Shown here piece after piece: positions 17,118 through 25,334 of a DNA stretch of 64,000 nt (position 1 is its first letter; each line of letters begins with the position of its first letter). The notes under the pieces are model-generated. The model saw nothing but the letters and a program-made list of their open reading frames with translations. It ran no database searches and was not told the origin of the DNA. Location of the stretch: positions 1,240,001-1,304,000 of the forward strand of contig CAVTIC010000001.1 of assembly GCA_963734685.1 (NCBI GenBank), given 5' to 3'. The stretch is from JAOUEA01 sp963734685 (lineage in GTDB: Bacteria; Actinomycetota; UBA4738; HRBIN12). The translations under genes and the position numbers were made by a program.

Positions 17118-17678
17118 GTGAACGACGAGCTGATGGACCGCGAGACCGCACACGCGTTCGCCCGCGAGCGGTGCCTGAAGGAGACCACCTACCGCCACCT
17201 GGTCTCTGTCGAAGGGGTGATGCGCTCGCTCGCCCGCCGATTCGACGAGGACCAGGCCCTGTGGGGACTCACGGGCCTGTTCCACGACCTCGATCAGGAC
17301 CACACCGGTGACGACGGCGCACAGCACGCCCGGCTCGCCGCCGGCTGGCTCCGCGAGGCCGGTGTCGACGAGCGCGTCGTGAACGGTGTGCTCGCCCACG
17401 CGTACGTGGAGTACCGCACCGACCTGATGTCGACCGCGGTCGTGCACGCCGACGCGGTCGCCGGCCTGCTCGTCGCGTCGGCGCTCGTCCGCCCCGAGCG
17501 TTCGGCCGGCATGAAGGTCTCCAGCGTGAAGAAGAAGCTCAAGGAGCGGTCGTTCGCGCCGGGGGTGAACCGCGACGAGGTCACCGGCGTCGAGGCGAGC
17601 ATCGGCCTGCCCTTGGACGAGTTCCTCGCGGTCTCGATCGAAGGGCTGCAGGAGGTCGCTCCCGAGATCGACCTGTGA
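17118..17678 (+). CDS. HD-domain phosphohydrolase-like protein
   Basis: 186 residues. GTG 17118 lies six bases after a TATCAT box, so the start is set by a leaderless promoter. The HD motif is clear: an N-terminal His (YRHLVSVEGVM), then GLTGLFHDLDQDH and a later Asp in VVHADAVAGLLV. This HDIG-related group includes nucleotide phosphohydrolases. There is no signal peptide. It is divergent from the pyruvyl transferase operon. Confidence 0.85.
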   Translation: MNDELMDRETAHAFARERCLKETTYRHLVSVEGVMRSLARRFDEDQALWGLTGLFHDLDQDHTGDDGAQHARLAAGWLREAGVDERVVNGVLAHAYVEYRTDLMSTAVVHADAVAGLLVASALVRPERSAGMKVSSVKKKLKERSFAPGVNRDEVTGVEASIGLPLDEFLAVSIEGLQEVAPEIDL

Positions 17679-17818
17679 TCAGGGCGGCCGTTCGCCGGAT
17701 GCGATCCGACCGGTCTTACGGCCTAGGCGTCCACTCGGATGGCGGCGTTCGTGTGGCCTGACCACGACTCGAGAGCGATGGTGAGTACCTCGCCGTCACG
17801 GCAGCTGGCGTGGAGTTG

Positions 17819-18022
17819 TCACTTCGCCAGCCGTCGCCGGAAGTCCTCGACGGCCGACTCGGGGTCGATCCCCAGTCGGGCGGCTTCGGCCGCGACCTTG
17901 CTGCAGTCCTCGCACACGAGGGCATGCTGGAGATCGAAGAGCGCGTGCCCGTGGGTCACGCACTCTTCGCCGCCAACGGCGATGGCGACGGTGAAGGGCC
18001 TCTCGTGCTGTTGCTCGTCCAT
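17819..18022 (-). CDS. Small protein with paired Cys
   Basis: 67 residues from ATG 18022 (weak AGGCG before it). It has CVTHGHALF and ALVCEDCSKVAAEAARLGI, which could coordinate zinc, and ends in a basic helix. Convergent with the HD gene. Unknown function. Confidence 0.5.
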   Translation of the reverse strand: MDEQQHERPFTVAIAVGGEECVTHGHALFDLQHALVCEDCSKVAAEAARLGIDPESAVEDFRRRLAK

Positions 18023-18253
18023 TTCGCCTGATCTTGTCGTTGCTCGCACTCGCGAGCGATCCGGGGGCACCTGAGGCATCGGCAAGAGTCGGCGACCTGC
18101 GCAGTCGCCTTATCGGCGGAACCGTCGAGTCCCCCCACCGGGGGGCCTCGCCGCGTCAGCGCGAGTGTGGTACGTGTCCCTTGGCGGACGCTCGGCGGAG
18201 CGCCCCAGCTCATGACGGCGTGGGCAGAAGACGTGGGGAGGTAGGTGTCGGAC

Positions 18254-19207
18254 ATGCCACGAGCCGTGTGGACCGGGACCCTCTCGTTCGGATTGGTGTC
18301 GATCCCCGTGGCCCTCTATCCCGCGACGAGCCCGAAGGATGTCCGCTTCCACCTCTTCGATCGAGAGGGTCGCCGGGTCCGCTACCGCAGATTCGCGGAG
18401 GAGCCAGCTCCCGGGACCGGCGCTCTGCAACCGGAAGGCGGACTCGTGGATGTCGAGGCGGGCGGCGGGGCGAACGTGCCGATGCCTGGGGTCGCTGGGT
18501 CGCGAGGAGACGCCTCCCCGGCTGCGGGTGTCGAGGCCGAACGATCGGACCGTGAGATCGCCTACGGCGAACTGGTCCGTGGCTACGAGGTGGAACCGGG
18601 ACGGTTCGCGATGCTCGAGCAGGAGGAGATCGAGCAGGTCCGCCTCTCGAGGAGTTCGACGATCGAACTCGAGGACTTCGTCGAGCTCGAGGCGATCGAT
18701 CCAGTGTTCTTCGAGAAGACCTACTTCCTCGCTCCTCGTCGAGACGCCTCGAAGCCGTATCGACTGCTGCAGCTCGCGCTCGAACGGACCGAGCGAGTCG
18801 GCATCGGCCGCTTCGTGCTCAGAACTAAGCCCCACCTCGTCGCGGTGCGTCCCACCGAGGAAGCGCTCGTGCTCGAGACGCTCTACTTCGGTGACGAGGT
18901 GCGAGCGCCGGCAGAGGTGCTGTCACCGCCCGACGAGGAGGTCTCGGAACGAGAGCTGCGCCTGGCGCAGCAGCTCGTCGAGATGCTCGCGACGTCGTGG
19001 GATCCGGATCGGTATGCCGACGAGTACCGCGACGAGCTCCTGCGCCTCATCGCGGAGAAGGCGCCCGTCGAGGCGGCTGAGACCGAGACGGAGACGACAG
19101 CGCCGCCCTCACGGGTCGAGGAGCTGATGGAGGCCCTCAAGCGCAGCGTGGAAGAGGCGAAGGAGGCGCGCCAGGGCGGCGGGCGTTCACATGGGCACAC
19201 GGGCTGA
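18254..19207 (+). CDS. ku: Ku, non-homologous end-joining protein
   Basis: 317 residues from ATG 18254; a GTG nine bases earlier is closer to GGGGAGG but is not typical of the family. MPRAVWTGTLSFGLVSIPVAL is the usual bacterial Ku start, and VFFEKTYFLAPRRDASKPY with the following Ku core strands confirms it. Ku dimers ring DNA ends and recruit LigD; no LigD is visible here. Between residues ~50 and ~97 there is a Gly/Pro/Glu-rich insertion of roughly 45 residues where other bacterial Ku proteins have a short loop before the YGELVRGYE segment. The C-terminus is a charged helix and tail. No reading-frame defect. Confidence 0.9.
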   Translation: MPRAVWTGTLSFGLVSIPVALYPATSPKDVRFHLFDREGRRVRYRRFAEEPAPGTGALQPEGGLVDVEAGGGANVPMPGVAGSRGDASPAAGVEAERSDREIAYGELVRGYEVEPGRFAMLEQEEIEQVRLSRSSTIELEDFVELEAIDPVFFEKTYFLAPRRDASKPYRLLQLALERTERVGIGRFVLRTKPHLVAVRPTEEALVLETLYFGDEVRAPAEVLSPPDEEVSERELRLAQQLVEMLATSWDPDRYADEYRDELLRLIAEKAPVEAAETETETTAPPSRVEELMEALKRSVEEAKEARQGGGRSHGHTG

Positions 19208-19324
19208 TGTCATAGGAGGAGTGCCTCGGAGACGGGTGCTGAGCGATACGGATCCTGCATTCGCGAGCCGATCGCGAGATCGCGGCCGGGTACGCTGGCG
19301 GCGTCGCCGAGGGGGATGGAGCTC

Positions 19325-20202
19325 ATGAGCGAGACCCAGGCATTCGAGCGTGACCGATACCCGGCCGGCGTGCCCTGCTGGGTCGACATCGCTCGGCGAG
19401 ACCCCGACGCCGCCGCCGACTTCTACGGTGGCCTCTTCGGGTGGCGGTTCGTGGAGCAGTCGCCTCCCGGCGCGTCTCGCTATCTCATCGCTCGCATCCG
19501 CGGCCGCGACGTCGCGGGGGTCGGCTCCGAGACATCGGAGGGTCCGTCGGCCCCGGCATGGAGGACGTACGTCGCGACCGACGATGCGGACGAGACCGCA
19601 CGCCGGGTGAGGGAAGCGGGCGGCCGTGTGCTCGTCGACCCCGTCGATGTCGGCGATGCCGGTCGCATGGCTGTCTGCTCGGATCCGTCGGGCGCCACGT
19701 TCTCGATCTGGCGGGCCGGAAGGCGAACGGGCGCGCAGCTCGTCAACGAGCCCGGCACGTGGAACTTCAGCGAACTGAACACCGACGACCGTGACGGCGC
19801 GGAGGCGTTCTACGGCGCGGTGTTCGGCTGGGAGCTGAACGGATTCGGCGACGAGGCGTGGTGGTTCGGGCCTCTGGCGCATGCCCGGGTACGGCGACTT
19901 CCTCGCCGAGCGCGATCCCACGCTGTGGGACCGCCAGGCCGACCTCGGTGCGCCCGAGGGATTCGCGGACGCGGTCGCATGGCTCGTTCCCTTATCTGAG
20001 GAAGGATCCGATGGCGAGCACTCCGGCGCACTGGAGCATCACGTTCGCCGTCGACGACGCCGATGCGATCGCCGACCGGGCCATAGAACTCGGCGGGAAG
20101 GTCCTCGTGCCGCCCATGGATGCTCCGTGGGTTCGCATGACGATCATCAGCGATCCTGAAGGGGCGGTGTTCGCGGCGAGCAAGTTCGTGCCGCCGACAT
20201 AG
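19325..20202 (+). pseudogene. Two-domain glyoxalase/bleomycin-resistance (VOC) protein, two frame breaks
   Basis: ATG 19325 (GGAG upstream) opens the first VOC domain: VPCWVDIARRDPDAAADFYG, then the second half-module starting WNFSELNTDDRDGAEAFYGA. The frame breaks near 19875 (after WWFGPLAH; the next frame continues MPGYGDFLAERDP) and again near 20000; the last part (HWSITFAVDDADAIADRA, IISDPEGAVFAASKFVPPT) ends at 20202. Joined, it would be about 290 residues, normal for the double-domain VOC family. Metal ligands of both modules are present. Function is unknown; such proteins often act on small toxic metabolites. Confidence 0.7.
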
Positions 20203-20226
20203 CGACCTGCGACGTCGCGAGGGTCC

Positions 20227-20294
20227 GATACCGATAGTGGTATCGATCGAGCCGCGCCCGCCCTCGGGGCCGCGTTGATACCGATATCGGTGTC
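20227..20294. repeat. Paired 18-bp palindromes, copy 1
   Basis: GATACCGATAGTGGTATC (20227-20244) and GATACCGATATCGGTGTC (20277-20294) start exactly 50 bp apart, with a 31-bp GC-rich spacer and a T before the second. The ideal form GATACCGATATCGGTATC is fully palindromic. The pair lies between the 3' ends of two convergent VOC genes. Three further loci in the window have the same layout (24771, 32871, 53265). Confidence 0.75.
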
Positions 20295-20330
20295 AGCGGC
20301 ACTTACCCGTTAGCAGTCGACGGCGGACTC

Positions 20331-20747
20331 CTAGGCCGGCGGAGAGCCAGCGACGTTGACCATCCAGGAGATGCCGAAGCGATCGACGCACATGCCGAAC
20401 TCGTCGCCCCACATCTGCTTCTCGAGGGGCATCGTGACCGTGCCGCCCTCGGACAGCCGGTCCCAGTAGCCGTGGAGCTCGTCCGCGTCGTCCCCGCTGA
20501 GGGAGATCGAGATGTTGTCGCCCTTCGTCATCTCGGTGCCCGGAGGCCCGTCCGACGCCATCAGCGTGAAGCCGCGGTCGGTCTCGAGCTGTGCGTGCAT
20601 CGTGTTGTCGGCCACCGCGGGATCGGGGTTCCCGAACTCCGCGAAGGTGTTGAGGACCAGCTCACCTCCGAAGACGTCGCGGTAGAACTCCATCGCCTCG
20701 CGGGCGTTGCCGTCGAAGGCGATGTACGGGTTCAGACGAGACGACAT
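20331..20747 (-). CDS. PhnB-like VOC family protein
   Basis: 138 residues from ATG 20747, with GGGAGGTC upstream. LNPYIAFDGNAREAMEFYRD and TLMASDGPPG are the marks of the PhnB/3-demethylubiquinone-methyltransferase-like branch of the VOC fold, and WGDEFGMCVDRFGISWMVN is its C-terminal strand. No catalytic role is assigned to most members. Convergent with the damaged two-domain VOC gene. Confidence 0.85.
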   Translation of the reverse strand: MSSRLNPYIAFDGNAREAMEFYRDVFGGELVLNTFAEFGNPDPAVADNTMHAQLETDRGFTLMASDGPPGTEMTKGDNISISLSGDDADELHGYWDRLSEGGTVTMPLEKQMWGDEFGMCVDRFGISWMVNVAGSPPA

Positions 20748-20894
20748 CGTGGTGACCTCCCAGGCTCGGTTCGGAGACGTGCGGACCTCGTCCGACGCTA
20801 GGGGAGCGGCGCAGCTTCGGTCAACCGCGACGCTCGATTTCGGTAGGCTGCGGGCGATCCCGCTCGTTCGAGGCGGTCACCTGAGGGAGCAATC

Positions 20895-23204
20895 GTGTTC
20901 GCCAAGCTAGGACGTTGGTGTTTCCGAAACCGGGGGAAGGTCGCCCTGCTCTGGCTGGCCGCCCTGATCGTGGGTGGGGCCGTCAGCGGCATGATCGGCA
21001 CCGCGTACAGCACGGAGTTCGCGCTCCCCGACGTGGAGAGCCGCCGCGGGTTCGACATCCTCGACGAGCATTTCGCCGACTCGAGCGCCGGCGGCGAGGG
21101 CGGCACGATCGTGTTCCGCGCGGAGCAGGGCGTCACCGACCCCGAGGTGCAGCAGGCGATGACCGCCTACTTCGAGGAGGCCGCCCAGATCGAAGGGATC
21201 ACCCTGGTCAGCCCTTACTCGGAGGAGGGAGCCCAGCAGGTCGCCGCGCAGGGTCCCGAGGCCGGGAAGATCGCCTACGCGCAGATCGGGGTGCCTCGCG
21301 ACATCACGATCGAGGAGGCGACGGTGATCGGTGCGGAGCTCCGGGAGCTGATGCCGGAGATCCCCGGCGTCCGGATCGAGCTCGGCGGCGCTCTGCTCGC
21401 CGAGTTCGAGGTACCGAGCTCCGAGCTGCTCGGTTTGGCCTTCGCGATCATCGTGCTGATCCTCGCCTTCGGGTCGGTGCTCGCCATGGGCCTGCCCGTC
21501 GGCATCGCGCTCGCCGGCATCGGCGTGGGCACGATCCTCGCGGGATTGTTGAGTCACATCCTGTCGATCCCGGACTTCGCCACCACGGTGGCCGTGATGC
21601 TCGGCCTGGGTGTCGGCATCGACTACGCGCTCTTCATCGTGACCCGGTACCGGGAGAACCTGCACAAGGGGGGCTCCGTCGAGGACGCGACGGTCGTGGC
21701 GCTCGACACCGCCGGCCGGGCCGTCGCGTTCGCCGGCACCACCGTCGTCATCTCGCTGCTCGGCATGGTGCTCATGGGCCTGTCGTTCATCACCGGCCTC
21801 GCCGGCGCGGCGGCCACCGTCGTCGCCGTGACGGCGGTCGCGTCCCTCACGCTGCTGCCCGCGCTCCTCGGGTTCGCGGGCCAAAGGGTCGAGGTGACCC
21901 GGTGGCGCGGGCTGATCGCCGCGCTGTTGGTGGCCGCGGGGCTCGTGGGGGTCGCCCTCGCGTTCCAGCCGCTGGCCATCGTCGGGCTGGCGCTCGCCGC
22001 CGTGGTCATCGTCGCGAGCTTCGCCGTCGCACCGCTCCGGCGCGAGGTCCCGCGCCGCGCGCCACGGCCGCTGCGCGAGACGATCCCGTACCGGTGGAGC
22101 CGCGTGATCCAGCGGCACCCGGTGATCGCGGCGCTCTCCGGCGTGGTGATCCTGCTCGTGCTGGCGGTGCCGTTCTTCAGCCTGCGCATGGCGTTCTCCG
22201 ACGAGGGCAACTACCCGGAGGAGACGACGACCCGCCAGGCGTACGACCTGTTGGCGCTGGGCTTCGGGCCCGGCTTCAACGGCCCGATGCTGCTCGCCAC
22301 CGAGATCCCCGAGGGCACGGATCCCTCGGCGCTCGAGGGGGTCACGGACGCCCTCGCCGCCGACCCGGGGGTGGCCTTCGTGACCCCCGCGGTTCCGAAC
22401 GATCCCCAGCAGCCCAGCGCGGCGCTGTGGCGGCTGTTCCCGACGACCGCCCCGCAGGACGAGGCGACCACCGACCTGGTCGAGCGGCTCCGCGACGAGG
22501 TGCTGCCTGCCGCTGAGGAGGGGACCGGGCTCGACGTCGCGGTGTCGGGCGGTGTCGCCGCCGCGGTCGACTTCTCGGAGTACCTGACGGAGCGGATGCC
22601 GCTGTTCATCGGTGTGGTGCTGTTGCTGTCCTTCCTGCTGCTGATGCTGGTGTTCCGGTCGCTGCTCGTACCGCTGAAGGCGGTGATCATGAACCTGCTG
22701 TCGATCGCCGCGGCGTACGGCGTCGCCACCGCCGTCTTCCAGTGGGGATGGCTCGGCGGGCTGCTCAACATCGAGCCCGCTCCGATCGAGCCGTTCGTGC
22801 CCATGATGATGTTCGCCATCGTGTTCGGGCTGTCTATGGACTACGAGGTGTTCCTCCTGTCGCGGATCCGAGAGGAGTACCTCCGCACGGGGGACAGCAG
22901 GATCTCCGTCGCCGACGGCCTGGCGGCCACCGCCCGGGTGATCACCGCGGCGGCCGCGATCATGGTCGTGGTGTTCGGCAGCTTCATCGGCGAGAGCGAT
23001 CGCATCGTGAAGCTGTTCGGGGTCGGCCTCGCCAGCGCGGTGTTCCTCGACGCCACGGTGGTGCGGATGCTGCTGGTGCCGGCCACGATGGAGCTGCTCG
23101 GCGACGCCAACTGGTGGCTCCCGAAGTGGCTCGACCGGGCCTTGCCGCGGGTCGCGGTGGAGGGCGAGGACCTACAGCTGGAGGCCGAGCTCGAGACCGT
23201 GTGA
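20895..23204 (+). CDS. MMPL-family RND transporter
   Basis: 769 residues from GTG 20895 with GAGGGAG upstream. The layout is RND-like with two halves: TM1 near residue 15-35, a periplasmic loop, five TMs, a cytoplasmic linker, TM7, a second loop and five TMs. Each half carries an Asp-Tyr pair in the proton-relay helix (GLGVGIDYALFIVTRYRE and VFGLSMDYEVFLLSR), as in MmpL3. These proteins export lipids or hydrophobic drugs using the proton gradient. The frame is intact. No regulator is adjacent. Confidence 0.9.
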   Translation: MFAKLGRWCFRNRGKVALLWLAALIVGGAVSGMIGTAYSTEFALPDVESRRGFDILDEHFADSSAGGEGGTIVFRAEQGVTDPEVQQAMTAYFEEAAQIEGITLVSPYSEEGAQQVAAQGPEAGKIAYAQIGVPRDITIEEATVIGAELRELMPEIPGVRIELGGALLAEFEVPSSELLGLAFAIIVLILAFGSVLAMGLPVGIALAGIGVGTILAGLLSHILSIPDFATTVAVMLGLGVGIDYALFIVTRYRENLHKGGSVEDATVVALDTAGRAVAFAGTTVVISLLGMVLMGLSFITGLAGAAATVVAVTAVASLTLLPALLGFAGQRVEVTRWRGLIAALLVAAGLVGVALAFQPLAIVGLALAAVVIVASFAVAPLRREVPRRAPRPLRETIPYRWSRVIQRHPVIAALSGVVILLVLAVPFFSLRMAFSDEGNYPEETTTRQAYDLLALGFGPGFNGPMLLATEIPEGTDPSALEGVTDALAADPGVAFVTPAVPNDPQQPSAALWRLFPTTAPQDEATTDLVERLRDEVLPAAEEGTGLDVAVSGGVAAAVDFSEYLTERMPLFIGVVLLLSFLLLMLVFRSLLVPLKAVIMNLLSIAAAYGVATAVFQWGWLGGLLNIEPAPIEPFVPMMMFAIVFGLSMDYEVFLLSRIREEYLRTGDSRISVADGLAATARVITAAAAIMVVVFGSFIGESDRIVKLFGVGLASAVFLDATVVRMLLVPATMELLGDANWWLPKWLDRALPRVAVEGEDLQLEAELETV

Positions 23205-23246
23205 TCGGCTGAGCGCTCGACATCGGCCTGGCGCTCCACGCTTGAC

Positions 23247-24149
23247 TCAGTCGGGCAGCACGAGGACATGCTGGACCGTGGCGAGATCGGAAGAGATCTC
23301 GTGCCAGGTCGCCCCGGCGTCTTCCGAACCGAACAGGCGCCCGTCGGAGGTGCCGAACGCGGCGAACGACCCGTCGTTCAGCGCATCGAGACAGTAGGTG
23401 TCGATGTTGTCGTCGAACCATCCGGGGAGCCCAGACGTGCAGCGTTCGAACGGACCGCCGCGGATGTCGCCCCGGTACACGCCTGCTCGACCACCGCGCG
23501 GGCCGTCGGAGGCAGACACGAGGATCGTGTCCCCGCAGACGACCACGGCACGCGAGTACGGGGCCTCGAGCCCCTCGCTTCGCATCGTCCACGTCGTGCC
23601 GCGGTCCACGCTCGTCGCGAGCCCACCGGCGCACGCAGCCAAGACGAGCCCCTGCGCGGTCGCGACCTGGTGGACGTCGGCGTCGATGTCGATCGTCGGG
23701 GTCCAGGTCCGGCCGTGGTCGCCGGTGTGGAGGATGCCGCCGACGTGCACGTTCACGTAGACGTCGTCGCCCCACTCGGAGATGGAGCGGGTCGCGGGGG
23801 GTCCGCCCCAGGGCGTGTACCACTCCGAGCGGCCCTCTGCATCGTCGAACGCGACGACGGGCTCGAGCGTGCTGCCGGTGAGTCGGAAGAATCGCGCTTC
23901 GGATGAGCCCACGTGGAGCGCGTCGGTCATGGCCAGGCACGTCGCCTCATGGCCTTCGAGCGTGGCCACCCGGCGCCAGTCCGCGTCGGGCGCGTGCCAG
24001 ACCTCGGACCGATCCATGATCGCCCAGAGCTGAGATCCGTCGCGAGCGACGGCGGTCACGGACCGATCGGAGAGTTGGGCGGATCCGACAGGACCCCCGT
24101 CGCCGATCGTCTGGAGTCCGTCACGGGTACCGACCACTGTCCGACGCAT
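23247..24149 (-). CDS. BNR/sialidase-like beta-propeller protein
   Basis: 300 residues without a signal peptide. BNR (Asp-box) elements are visible: TGDHGRTWTPT, SVDRGTTWTMRSEGL and SEDAGATWHEI, separated by about 45-85 residues. This type is common in actinobacteria as WD40/YVTN-like sensors or hydrolase-like proteins; the sialidase catalytic Arg triad is not evident. The start ATG 24149 has no strong ribosome site. It is divergent from the toxin-antitoxin pair at 24244. Confidence 0.75.
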   Translation of the reverse strand: MRRTVVGTRDGLQTIGDGGPVGSAQLSDRSVTAVARDGSQLWAIMDRSEVWHAPDADWRRVATLEGHEATCLAMTDALHVGSSEARFFRLTGSTLEPVVAFDDAEGRSEWYTPWGGPPATRSISEWGDDVYVNVHVGGILHTGDHGRTWTPTIDIDADVHQVATAQGLVLAACAGGLATSVDRGTTWTMRSEGLEAPYSRAVVVCGDTILVSASDGPRGGRAGVYRGDIRGGPFERCTSGLPGWFDDNIDTYCLDALNDGSFAAFGTSDGRLFGSEDAGATWHEISSDLATVQHVLVLPD

Positions 24150-24243
24150 CGGCCGATGTTCTCACGAGCATGTCGGGGGAAGACGGGGAAGGGTGCCGGG
24201 AGCCGTTGCGCTCACGCCCGAAAGTGGTTAGGATTCTGACCAG

Positions 24244-24498
24244 ATGAGTGAGACGATCCCCTTCACCGAAGCCAAGGCTCATCTCTCCGAGCTCGTCGAT
24301 CGCACGCTCCGAGAGCACGAGCGCTTCATCGTCACCCGCAACGGGGTGCCGGCTGCGGTCCTGCTCTCCCCCGAGGATCTCGAGTCACTCGAGGAGACGG
24401 TGGACATCCTGCAGGACGACGATCTCCTCGAGTCGATCCGCACCTCTCGTCGGGAGGCCGCCGCCGGTGAGCGGCTGTCGCTGAAGGATCGCATCTAG
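24244..24498 (+). CDS. Phd/YefM-type antitoxin
   Basis: 84 residues. IPFTEAKAHLSELVDRTLRE and FIVTRNGVPAAVLLSPEDLE are the DNA-binding N-terminus of Phd/YefM antitoxins; the acidic C-terminus wraps the toxin. A TAGGAT box ends nine bases before the ATG. The pair probably represses its own promoter. The toxin starts two bases after the stop. Confidence 0.85.
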   Translation: MSETIPFTEAKAHLSELVDRTLREHERFIVTRNGVPAAVLLSPEDLESLEETVDILQDDDLLESIRTSRREAAAGERLSLKDRI

Positions 24499-24500
24499 GC

Positions 24501-24764
24501 GTGTACGAGGTCGAGATCACGCCGGAGGGGCTCCGGCACCTCGACCGGCTCCCCACCAAGGTTCGAAGCGCCGTGATCGAAACGATCCTCGGTTCGATCG
24601 CCGAGAACCCACAGCGCGCGGGCAAGCCTCTGAGAGGCGAGCTCGAGGGCCTGTACTCCGCCCGACGCGGTGAGTTCCGGGTGATCTACGAGATCGACGA
24701 CGAGGCTCGGATCGTCCTCGTGCACCGAGCGCAGCACCGCCGCCGGGTGTACCGCTCCGACTGA
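24501..24764 (+). CDS. RelE/ParE-type toxin
   Basis: 87 residues from GTG 24501. VYEVEITPEGLRHLDRLPTK and LEGLYSARRGEFRVIYEIDD, ending in IVLVHRAQHRRRVY, match RelE: the Arg residues and terminal Tyr of the ribosome-dependent nuclease are in place. It pairs with the antitoxin at 24244. Confidence 0.85.
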   Translation: MYEVEITPEGLRHLDRLPTKVRSAVIETILGSIAENPQRAGKPLRGELEGLYSARRGEFRVIYEIDDEARIVLVHRAQHRRRVYRSD

Positions 24765-24770
24765 GTGGCG

Positions 24771-24838
24771 GACCGGGGGATCGGTGTCACGCGCCGCGCG
24801 CAGGTTCGCACGGTCGCCGTGATATCAACTCCGATATC
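24771..24838. repeat. Paired palindromes, degenerate copy 2
   Basis: Elements GACCGGGGGATCGGTGTC (24771-24788) and GATATCAACTCCGATATC (24821-24838) again start exactly 50 bp apart with a 31-bp GC-rich spacer plus T. Each keeps only part of the ideal palindrome, so this copy is inferred mainly from spacing and the retained half-sites. It lies between the RelE stop and the pRiA4b gene. Confidence 0.4.
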
Positions 24839-24859
24839 GCCGAGAGGGAGGAGGCTGCT

Positions 24860-25327
24860 GTGCCTGGTGAGTGGTTCGTGATCAGGGTGGAGCTGGTCTC
24901 CGGCTCGGCCCAACACTTCGAGCCTCCGCCGGGTCGTGACTTCCTGATCTCCCCGCAGCACACGTTTCGCCAGCTCGCGGAAGCGATCGATCGCGGGTTC
25001 GCGCGCTGGGATCTCGCGCACCTCTTCGCGTTCAGGATGTCGAACGGCGACGAGATCGGGATCCCGGACCTCGACGACCCGGTGCGCGACGCCGCCCGCA
25101 CGAAGATCGGTCGGCACGACCTCGGCGAGGTGTTCACGTACGAGTTCGACTTCGGCGACAGCTGGACCCACCGATGCACCGTCATCGAGACGGAGGTCCC
25201 ACCGCCCGAGGACGAGGAGGGGATCCGACCGAAGGGACCGGTCACGGTGTGGGGATGGGGAACCATCCCCGATCAGTACGGGCGGACGACCCCCGACGGA
25301 GAAGACGAGGACGACGACGGCGACTAG
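24860..25327 (+). CDS. Plasmid pRiA4b ORF-3-like domain protein
   Basis: 155 residues from GTG 24860 after GAGGGAGGAGG. FTYEFDFGDSWTHRCTV is the hallmark of the pRiA4b ORF-3-like family, with IDRGFARWDLAHLFAF upstream matching the rest of the domain. The C-terminus is acidic (EDEDDDGD). The family is common on mobile elements and has no known function. It follows the paired palindromes and precedes an 81-bp repeat. Confidence 0.85.
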   Translation: MPGEWFVIRVELVSGSAQHFEPPPGRDFLISPQHTFRQLAEAIDRGFARWDLAHLFAFRMSNGDEIGIPDLDDPVRDAARTKIGRHDLGEVFTYEFDFGDSWTHRCTVIETEVPPPEDEEGIRPKGPVTVWGWGTIPDQYGRTTPDGEDEDDDGD

Positions 25328-25334
25328 GAAGGGC

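Noticed and set aside
20227..20294. CRISPR array
   Set aside because: Only two repeat units per locus, palindromic, with a constant-length but unique spacer and no cas genes.
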